From assembly GCF_902712915.1 (NCBI RefSeq), contig NZ_CACTIA010000006.1:1-11960 (forward strand): a stretch of 11,960 bases of DNA, read 5' to 3'. The notes under the pieces are model-generated. The model had not been told where the DNA came from, did no database searches, and saw only the letters and a program-made list of their open reading frames with translations. A program made the translations under genes and the position numbers. The DNA comes from Acidiphilium sp. C61 (lineage in GTDB: Bacteria > Pseudomonadota > Alphaproteobacteria > Acetobacterales > Acetobacteraceae). How positions within the stretch are numbered: position 1 is the first letter of the stretch; the number at the start of each line of letters is the position of its first letter. Positions 1 through 5,416 of the stretch are shown piece by piece.

Positions 1-740
1 GCCTGTCGCCGCCGACGGTGGTGGGCGCGCGGCTCGGCGCCGACGGGCACCGGCGCGCGGCGGATTCCTGCCGCCGGTTCCCCTGCCCCGGCGGATGTGG
101 GCGGGCGGCGCGCTCGAATTCCACGACACGCTGCGCGTGGGCGACACGGTGCGGCGCAGTTCGGAGATCGGCGATGTCGTCGTCAAGCAGGGGCGGACCG
201 GGACGCTGTGTTTCGTGACGGTGCGGCACACGCTCGCCACCGCGGGGGGTGGCGCTGCGCGAGCGGCACGACATCGTCTATCGCGGCCTTGATGCGGGGC
301 AAGGCGGGGCGGGGCAAGGCGGGGCGGGCAAGGCGGGGGGGCCAGGTGGAGCGCGGCCGGCAGCGTGACCGACAAGGCGGGGACGGACAAGGCGGCGGCG
401 CCGGCGACGTGGCGGCGGGAGATGACGGCGAGCCCGACCCTGCTGTTCCGCTACTCGGCGGTGACGTTCAACGGCCATCGCATCCATTACGACCGCAGCT
501 ATGTCACCGGGGTCGAGTTCTATCCGGGGTTGATCGTGCACGGGCCGTTGCAGGCGACCTGGCTGTTGCAGTTCGCCGAGGAGATCGGCGGGCGGCGGCC
601 GGAGAGCTTCAGCTTCCGCGGGTGCAGCCGCTGTTCGATTTCGAGGTGTTCGCGCTGTGCGCGCGGCGCGAGGGGATGGGTTCGCACTCTGGGTCGAGAC
701 CAATGACGGCAAGCGGACGATGGAGGCACGGGCCGCATGA
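1..740 (+). pseudogene. MaoC-type two-domain enoyl-CoA hydratase, 5'-partial and frame-disrupted (itaconyl-/mesaconyl-C4-CoA hydratase-like)
   Basis: Probable hydratase adding water to an unsaturated dicarboxylyl-CoA (itaconyl-CoA or mesaconyl-C4-CoA type) in the cytoplasm. The start lies outside the window. The sequence reads as two hot-dog-fold halves. The first includes RMWAGGALEFHDTLRVGD and, after a frame change, ERHDIVYR. The second includes LLFRYSAVTFNGHRIHYD and GLIVHGPLQATWLL, typical of MaoC/FAS1-like dehydratases; N-G-H-R-I-H-Y-D is the characteristic stretch. A GQGGA-repeat linker lies between the halves. The reading moves between frames at about 51, 244-249, 326-329, 620-622 and 672-675. 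Each change fits loss of one or two bases, mostly in G or C runs, and restoring them gives one continuous protein ending ETNDGKRTMEARAA. Its TGA (738-740) overlaps the ATG of the next gene as ATGA, indicating translational coupling. The family call is firm; the substrate is inferred from neighbours. Confidence 0.75.
296..339 (+). repeat. 15-bp G-rich tandem repeat encoding a GQGGA linker
   Basis: The unit GGGGCAAGGCGGGGC occurs at 296-310 and 311-325, then as a 14-base version at 326-339 that lacks one G. The repeat lies between the two hot-dog domains of the MaoC-type hydratase and encodes Gly-Gln-Gly-Gly-Ala repeats, consistent with a flexible linker. The short third unit coincides with a required change of reading frame, so the missing G is one of the frame breaks of this gene. 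Confidence 0.75.
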
Positions 741-1556
741 GCGGGTTCGCCGCGATCGCGCCGCTGTTCGTGCCGGCGGACCGGCCGGAGCGCTATGCCA
801 AGGCGGCGGCGAGCGGCGCCGATGCGGTGATCGTCGATCTGGAGGACGCGGTGGCGCCGGCGCGCAAGGCGATGGCCCGGGCGGCGCTGGCGGAGGGGTT
901 CGCCACGCTGCCGGCCGGGGTTGCCGCCTTCGTGCGGGTGAACGCGGCGGGCACGGAATGGCACGAGGACGATCTTGCCGCGATCGTCGCACTGCCGGTT
1001 GCCGGGATCGTGCTGGCGAAGGCGGAGACGCCAGCGCAGGCCGAGCGCGCCGCGATGGGGCGCGGGTGATCGCGCTGATCGAATCGGCGCGGGGCATGGC
1101 GATGGCGCGCGAGATCGCCGCGAGCCCGGCGGTGCGGCGGCTGGCCTTCGGCAGCATCGATTATTGCGCCGATCTCGGCGCCACGCATCTGCGCGAGGTG
1201 CTGCTGCCGGCGCGGGCGGAGCTGGTGCTGGCATCGCGCCTCGCCGGGCTGGCGGCGCCGCTCGACGGGGTGACGCCGGCGCTCGATGACGCGGCACTGA
1301 TCGAGGATGACGCGCGCCACGCGATGAGCCTCGGTTTCGGCGGCAAGCTCTGCATCCATCCAAAACAGATCGGCCCGGCGCGGGCCGGCTTCGCGCCGGC
1401 GGCGGCCGAGATCGACTGGGCGCGCAGATCCTCGCCGCCGGGGATGAGGGGGCGGTCGCGGTTGGCGGGACGATGGTGGACGCGCCGGTGCGGCTGCGGG
1501 CGCGGCAGATCCTCGCCCGCGCCGGCGAGACAAGGGAACAGGACGGGACGGCATGA
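737..1556 (+). pseudogene. CitE-like CoA-ester lyase (HpcH/HpaI aldolase family), frame-disrupted
   Basis: Predicted cytoplasmic Mg2+-dependent lyase that cleaves a 3-hydroxyacyl-CoA such as citramalyl-CoA or malyl/methylmalyl-CoA. The start ATG overlaps the upstream stop. Family motifs occur in order: LFVPADRPERY, then VDLEDAVAPARKA (acidic metal-binding region), FVRVNAAGTEW, GIVLAKAETPAQ, VIALIESARG (metal-binding Glu), LAFGSIDYCADLG and GFGGKLCIHPKQIGPA. Two breaks interrupt it. One G is missing from the run at 1057-1060, before VIALIESARG. One base is missing near 1424, so that WARQILAAGDEGAVAVGG continues in the next frame. With both restored the protein is 273 residues, normal for the family, and ends at TGA 1554-1556, overlapping the next ATG. 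The closest functional analogue by context is (S)-citramalyl-CoA lyase of itaconate degradation; malyl-CoA-type lyases remain possible. Confidence 0.78.
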
Positions 1557-2992
1557 GCACGACGACGACGACCGACGCCGCGGACATCGAGGCGGGCATC
1601 ACCGGAGACCTCGCGCGCTTCGCCGCCGGGCTGGGCATGGCGGATCTGCCGGCGGCGGTGACGCAGCGGATCGGCCTGCTGGCGTTGGACGCGGTGGGCA
1701 ACGCGGTGCGGCGCGGGAGGCGGCGGAGAGCACGAGGGCGCTGATCGCCGCGGTGCGGGCGATGGCATGGGGGATGGCGAGGCGCCGGTTTTCGCCGATC
1801 CGGCCGGTTATGCCGCCGCCGGGGCGACGCTGATCAACTGCGCGCTGGTGCATTCGCTGGATTTCGACGACACCATGCGGCGGCGATCGTGCATCCCGGC
1901 GCGCCGGTGATCCCGGCGGCGCTGGGGGCGGCGGCGATGAGGGGGCGGATGGGGCGACGGTGATCGCGGCGATCGCGGCGGGGTATGAGGTGGCGCTGCG
2001 GCTCGCCCTGGCGCTGCCGGCCGGCGCGCATTACGACGCCGGCTTCCATCCGAGTGCGACTTGCGGGAGTTTCGGCGCGATGGCCGCGGTCGGGTGTGTT
2101 CGGGCTGAGCCCGGCGGCGATGGCGTCGGGCTTCGGCATCGTGCTCAGCCAGACCGCGGGCAGTTTGCAATTCCTCGCCAACGGGGCCTGGACCAAGCGC
2201 TTCCAGGTGGGCTGGGCGGGGATGGCGGGAATGGCCGCCGCCTGCCTCGCGCGCGAGGGGTTCAAGGGCGCGGCGGCGCCGATCGAGGGGCGGCACGGGT
2301 TTCTCAACGCCTATAGCCCGGCGCCGGAGCCGGAGCGGGTGCTGGCCGGGCTCGGCACCGACTGGGAGCTGATGAAGACCGGGGTGAAACCCTATCCCTC
2401 GTGCCGCTGGGGTCATGCCGGGATCGACGCGGCGATCGCGCTGCGGGCGGAGCTTGGGCTGCGGGCCGAGGAGATCGAGGACGCGACGCTCGGGATCTCG
2501 CGCGCGGGGATGCTGCTGATCGGCGAGCCGGCCTCGCGCAAGGCGCGGCCGGAAAACATCGTCGATGCGCAGTTCAGCGGGCCCTTCGTGATCGCCACCG
2601 CGCTGGCGACCGGCCGGATGGACTGGGCGAGCTATGAGCTTCTGGACGACCCCGGGATCCGCGCGCTGATGGCGCGGGTGCGCTGCGAGAACGACCCGGA
2701 TATCGAGGCCGAGTTTCCGCGGAACATGTCCGGCAAGCTGACGGTGCACGCGCGGGGGCAGCGTTTCGTGCGGCGCGTGGTGGTGCCGCGGGGCGAGCCG
2801 GAGACGTTTCCCGACGAGGCGGCGTTCCGCGCCAAGTTCGACGGGCTGACGCGGCAGGTGTTGGGCGCGGCGCAGGCCGAGCGCCTGGCCGATGCGGTGC
2901 TGGGCCTCGGCGCGCGGGACGAGGTGGCGGGCTTGTTCGCGCTGAGCCGGCCGGGAGCGGCGCAAGACGGGGCGCAAGACGGGGTGCTGTGA
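1553..2992 (+). pseudogene. MmgE/PrpD family protein (2-methylcitrate dehydratase / cis-aconitate decarboxylase superfamily), frame-disrupted
   Basis: Members of this family act on tricarboxylates, for example as 2-methylcitrate dehydratase or cis-aconitate decarboxylase. The start ATG at 1553 lies in an ATGA overlap with the lyase stop. Recognisable in order are LALDAVGNAV, LINCALVHSLDFDDTHAAAI, HPGAPVIPAAL, AGYEVALRLALALP, DAGFHPSATCGSFGAM, a Lys in AWTKRFQVGWA, and KPYPSCRWGHAGIDAAI. The His, Asp and Lys positions match those conserved in the family. Frame changes occur near 1708, in the G run 1769-1773, at 1873-1874, near 1924-1936 and near 2095. Each fits loss of one base (two at 2095), and restoring them gives about 481 residues. 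From about 2096 to the TGA at 2990-2992 the frame is uninterrupted. The last residues (PGAAQDGAQDGVL) are a short low-complexity tail. The exact reaction cannot be assigned from sequence. Confidence 0.78.
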
Positions 2993-3091
2993 ACAAAACG
3001 GGAATTACTTAACAGCGAGTATATAATTCTGGACCATTCCCAGAACCTATGAAAATCCCGTAATTTGGGACAAATATCCCGGCAAGAAAAA

Positions 3092-3113
3092 GGCCCCGGA
3101 CATGTCCGGGGCC
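3092..3113 (-). terminator. Intrinsic terminator-like perfect palindrome, T-tract on the minus strand
   Basis: Two 11-base arms (GGCCCCGGACA / TGTCCGGGGCC) form a perfect palindrome. On the plus strand it is preceded by five A residues (3087-3091), so a minus-strand transcript would carry the hairpin followed by five U residues, the classic rho-independent layout. Read on the plus strand, the downstream AGTTTGTAT is only weakly U-rich. It could end the upstream MmgE/PrpD operon, about 100 bases after its stop, but its stronger polarity is for minus-strand transcription, for which no gene is evident. Confidence 0.6.
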
Positions 3114-3134
3114 AGTTTGTATCGATGGGAGGAG

Positions 3135-3239
3135 ATGAGGCGTCAAACAACCATCTCTGGTCTGCTTTCCAACATCGATGCAACCCTAGGTTATTTTTCT
3201 GCATGGGGCAAGCGAAATCCGCCACGGGCGATGAACTAG
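3135..3239 (+). CDS. Possible 34-residue small ORF, weak support
   Basis: ATG at 3135 to TAG at 3237-3239 would encode 34 residues, containing SGLLSNIDATLGYFSAWGKR. GGGAGGAG (3127-3134) lies immediately upstream, but the spacing to the ATG is only about two bases, which is too short for good initiation. The stop codon falls inside the left end of the palindromic repeat. No family is recognised. The composition is less GC-rich than in neighbouring genes. It may be the 3' remnant of a longer gene, or chance; the minus strand here is also open. Confidence 0.2.
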   Translation: MRRQTTISGLLSNIDATLGYFSAWGKRNPPRAMN

Positions 3240-3344
3240 AGCATCATCCGATCAGATGGAATCATCTGATCGGATAAAGATGCTCGACTTATCAATATGA
3301 TAGAGCACTACATCCGATCCAATCGGATCGGAAAGTGCTCTAGA
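3236..3344 (+). repeat. 108-bp palindromic repeat, left copy (REP/MITE-like)
   Basis: The copy consists of two hairpins. The first pairs GAGCATC at 3239-3245 with GATGCTC at 3279-3285, plus 13 internal base pairs (3246-3258 with 3263-3275) around a GAAT loop. The second pairs AGAGCACT at 3302-3309 with AGTGCTCT at 3334-3341, plus CCGATCC/GGATCGG inside. They are joined by an AT-rich spacer with TTATCAATATGAT. A near-identical copy (about 6 mismatches) lies at 4052-4159 in inverted orientation. It encodes no protein. The layout resembles intergenic mosaic palindromes of alphaproteobacteria. Confidence 0.88.
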
Positions 3345-3421
3345 TCAATGACGGCGGCAGCTGCGCGGGGGACGATGGCGGGCGCGGCAAGAGTGCCGGC
3401 GCGCCATGGAGGATCACGATC

Positions 3422-4014
3422 ATGCAAGCTGCAACCAGACCCGTTGCTGCATCTGTTGTCCCGCTTGATGCGAGAGGCCGCGCCGGGCGGGCGCGCTTCC
3501 GCCTCGCCGCGCTGGGCGCGCTGCTCGCGCTTGGCGGCTGCGCGACCACCGCAGAGGCGCCGCTGGGGCGGCGCTGGGGCCGACGGATCTCGCGTTCGTC
3601 ACCACCGCCTCGCAACTGGTGAATTTCGATCTCGACGCCTGTTCGTTCGTCAGGCGCGGGCCGATCGAGCCGACGGCGCGGGCGGCGGTGGAGCAGGTTT
3701 GCGCCGATGCCGCGACCTATGCGCCGCGGCTGCAGGCGCTGGCGGCGCGCGAGGGCGTGAGACTGCCCACCGCCCTGCCCTTCGACCTCAAGGAAAAACT
3801 CGTCTCGCTCAATTATCACCCGCAGCCGAACCTGACCGTCGAGTTCCTGCGCGACGAGATCGGCAGCCATGAGAGCGCCATCGCGGTGTTCCAGGGCGAA
3901 CTGCGCGAGGGGCGGAACCAGGCGTTCCAGCAGACCGCGCGCGATGGGCTGCCGGTGCTGGAGCGCAACCTCGCGATGCTGCGCGCCGCCCTGCCTCCGG
4001 GGATGGCAGAATGA
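3422..4014 (+). CDS. DUF4142-type lipoprotein, one apparent frameshift
   Basis: Envelope lipoprotein of unknown function. GGAGGA at 3408-3413, eight bases upstream, supports the ATG at 3422. The N-terminus is basic, then hydrophobic (RLAALGALLALGGC), with a lipobox-like LGGC and Cys40 as the lipidation site. The remainder matches the DUF4142 pattern: GPTDLAFVTTASQLVNFDLD near the start of the mature protein, a mid-region VRLPTALPFDLKEKLVSL, and VEFLRDEIGSHESAIAVFQ with the conserved His, then a closing LPVLERNLAMLRA. One G is missing from the run at 3565-3568, because the lipoprotein N-terminus and the domain lie in different frames. Restoring it gives 197 residues. The gene stands alone between two inverted palindromic repeats and is followed three bases later by a strong hairpin. 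DUF4142 members are often linked to stress or envelope functions, but no role can be assigned here. Confidence 0.75.
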
Positions 4015-4017
4015 AAA

Positions 4018-4046
4018 GCGCCCGGACGGCAGGACCGTCCGGGCGC
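4018..4046. terminator. Strong hairpin, probable bidirectional terminator
   Basis: GCGCCCGGACGG at 4018-4029 and CCGTCCGGGCGC at 4035-4046 form a perfect 12-bp stem with a five-base loop. The stem starts three bases after the lipoprotein stop codon. Four A residues precede it on the plus strand, so minus-strand RNA would read hairpin then UUUU. Plus-strand RNA has no U tract after it. By position it ends the lipoprotein transcript; by polarity it can also stop transcription coming from the minus-strand channel gene at 4164-5114. Confidence 0.75.
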
Positions 4047-4051
4047 CCGCA

Positions 4052-4159
4052 TTAGAGCACTTTCCGATCCTTTTGGATCGGATGTAGTGCTCTATCATAT
4101 TGATAAACCGAGCATCTTCATCCGATCAGATGATTCCATCCGATCGGATGATGCTCTAG
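4052..4159 (-). repeat. 108-bp palindromic repeat, right copy in inverted orientation
   Basis: The reverse complement of this segment matches 3236-3344 with about 6 mismatches: one in each of two hairpin-arm positions, two in the spacer and two in a loop. Both hairpins are preserved, including the GAGCATC/GATGCTC and AGAGCACT/AGTGCTCT outer arms. Together the copies bracket the DUF4142 lipoprotein gene. The right copy ends four bases before the stop codon of the minus-strand channel gene. Confidence 0.88.
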
Positions 4160-4163
4160 TCGA

Positions 4164-5114
4164 TCAGAAAACCTTGCCGACCTGGGCGAGGAAGACGACG
4201 TTGTTGCGCGCGCCGCCACGGGTTTGCAGGTCGGTCGAGAGTTCGGCCTGGCCGAAGATGGTGGGCGAGAGGAACGAACCGGCGATGATGCCGAGGCGGG
4301 TGAAATCGTTGCGGTTGCCGGTATCGGTCGTGACGCCCGCCTTGACCTCCGACACCCTGCCGCCGAAGGTTTTCTCGAAGCTCAGGCCGACATAACCGGC
4401 CGTCTGCGGGTGGAAATAATACGGCGCGTAGACGATCAGCTGGCCGACCGGGTCGGTTTTCAGATGGACGCCGGGGGAGACGCTGGTGTCGCCATAGACA
4501 TAGCCATCGGCCCAGACCTGGAGGTCGAGCCGGCGGCCCTTGGCCTGGCCGAAGATTTTGTGGGTGAAGCCGATTTCGAGATTGTTCACCCAGTTGTTGG
4601 TGCTGGCGTTCAGCGCGATCGAGGGGTTGTAGGACCCGGAGGGCGGGCTGACGAAATAGGCGAGGACGGCGGTTTCGTCCTCGGCGGGGTTGTTGAGCGG
4701 GTAGATGAAGGCGGAGAGCTGCGGCTCGGCGAAGCCGCCCTGGTGCGACAGGCTCTGGCCGCCGACCCGCTGGTTGCCGAGGAAGGAGACATAGGGGACG
4801 ATGAGCTGCGCGCCCCATTGCATGCCGTCCACCGGGTTGAAGGTGTGGACGAGGCGGAGGATCGGCACGTCGGTCTCGATGTTGGTGTGGCCGAGCTTGG
4901 TGCCGTGCTGGGTGTAGAACGTGGTCGCCGAGGCGAACTGGTTGTAGAGCATCGCGACGCTGACATTGGGCGGCGGCGACGGCGCGTCATACGGCAGCGG
5001 GCCGCCGGCCTGGGCCGGCAGGGTCATCGCCGCGACGGCGAGGCCGACACCGAAGGCGGCGCCGGCGACGGACAAAGCGGCGCGGGAGAATTTCGAGGCT
5101 GTCTTGTCGGTCAT
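4164..5114 (-). CDS. Outer-membrane channel/transporter, phenol MetA-pathway family (PF13557-like)
   Basis: Likely beta-barrel outer-membrane protein of the family often annotated as 'transporter' or 'MetA-pathway of phenol degradation'; the substrate is unknown. The chosen start at 5114 has a good AAGGAG site about eight bases upstream. The frame stays open further upstream, but that extension (through RILATRSDDIAPIG) has no signal-like features. The product is 316 residues with a signal peptide ending near LPAQA|GGPLPYDAP. It then has alternating aromatic/hydrophobic strands such as NQFASATTFYTQHG, WGAQLIVPYVSFLG, GQLIVYAPYYFHP and GYVGLSFEKTFGG, and it ends in a terminal Phe (LAQVGKVF), common in outer-membrane barrels. 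No frame breaks occur. It is a single-gene unit with its own leader; nothing links it to the Liv operon beyond shared direction. Confidence 0.75.
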   Translation of the reverse strand: MTDKTASKFSRAALSVAGAAFGVGLAVAAMTLPAQAGGPLPYDAPSPPPNVSVAMLYNQFASATTFYTQHGTKLGHTNIETDVPILRLVHTFNPVDGMQWGAQLIVPYVSFLGNQRVGGQSLSHQGGFAEPQLSAFIYPLNNPAEDETAVLAYFVSPPSGSYNPSIALNASTNNWVNNLEIGFTHKIFGQAKGRRLDLQVWADGYVYGDTSVSPGVHLKTDPVGQLIVYAPYYFHPQTAGYVGLSFEKTFGGRVSEVKAGVTTDTGNRNDFTRLGIIAGSFLSPTIFGQAELSTDLQTRGGARNNVVFLAQVGKVF

Positions 5115-5315
5115 GGACGGTCTCCTTGTTGGGTGGTCACGGTTTTTTTTTGGAGATTTCCCGATCCTGCCGGAATGGGAAACCCCTGCTGGAGTGCCGA
5201 TCGGGGCGATATCATCCGATCGGGTAGCGAGTATCCGGATGGATGATAGTGTGGTGCCATTCGTGACGAAGAATGACAATCTCATTACCTCCGGATAGGG
5301 CAGTTTCGTTATCGT

Positions 5316-5343
5316 TTACGTAAGATCGTGACGTAAAGGTCAC
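5316..5343. promoter_or_regulatory. Operator-like palindromes between the channel gene and the liv operon end
   Basis: The 8-base palindrome TTACGTAA (5316-5323) is followed by an inverted repeat GTGAC-6-GTCAC (5328-5332 and 5339-5343) whose spacer also carries GTAA. ACGTAA therefore recurs at 13-base spacing. The site lies about 200 bases upstream of the minus-strand channel gene start and downstream of the liv genes. Binding by a dimeric regulator is conceivable; no specific factor is recognised. Confidence 0.3.
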
Positions 5344-5388
5344 ACTCAGGCTAGGCGAAGACGGGTTAATATTCGATCAACACGCGGC

Positions 5389-5416
5389 GGAACCGGCCTT
5401 ACAGGTAGCCGGTTCC
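5389..5416 (-). other. Hairpin overlapping the livGF stop codon
   Basis: GGAACCGGC (5389-5397) pairs with GCCGGTTCC (5408-5416) around a ten-base loop that contains the TAA stop of the ATPase gene. No U tract follows in the minus direction, so it is not a standard intrinsic terminator. It could stabilise the mRNA 3' end or be coincidental in GC-rich coding sequence. No better terminator was found before the channel gene. Confidence 0.35.

Larger units (their letters stand above)
2993..3421. other. Long intergenic stretch with no convincing gene
   Basis: This 429-base gap is clearly AT-richer than its surroundings, especially 2995-3090. It holds an isolated TATAAT at 3022-3027 without a matching -35, a perfect 22-base palindrome at 3092-3113, a purine-rich GGGAGGAG at 3127-3134, a weak 34-codon frame, and one copy of the 108-bp palindromic repeat at 3236-3344. 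The last 80 bases lead into the lipoprotein gene and contain its ribosome-binding site GGAGGA at 3408-3413. The composition and the unowned terminator suggest remnants of a lost or moved gene; that is an inference. Confidence 0.55.

Noticed and set aside
97..1833. Long open plus-strand frame of 578 codons across the first operon
   Set aside because: It is a chance product of GC-rich DNA. It joins pieces of real protein (VIALIESARG, ESTRALIAAV) with nonsense Arg/Gly-rich stretches; the real genes pass through several frames here.
1..2100. Programmed ribosomal frameshifting as the cause of the frame changes
   Set aside because: There are far too many sites, they lack a common slippery motif or stimulatory structure, and they occur in ordinary metabolic enzymes.
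278..2977. Long minus-strand open frames opposite the hydratase, lyase and PrpD genes
   Set aside because: Arg/Pro/Ala-rich translations without family motifs, lying opposite well-recognised plus-strand genes.
3022..3027. TATAAT as a promoter
   Set aside because: No acceptable -35 element at 15-19 bases, no extended -10 TG, and no convincing downstream gene.
3065..3277. 70-codon plus-strand frame
   Set aside because: It runs through the terminator palindrome and into the repeat, and has no recognisable protein features.
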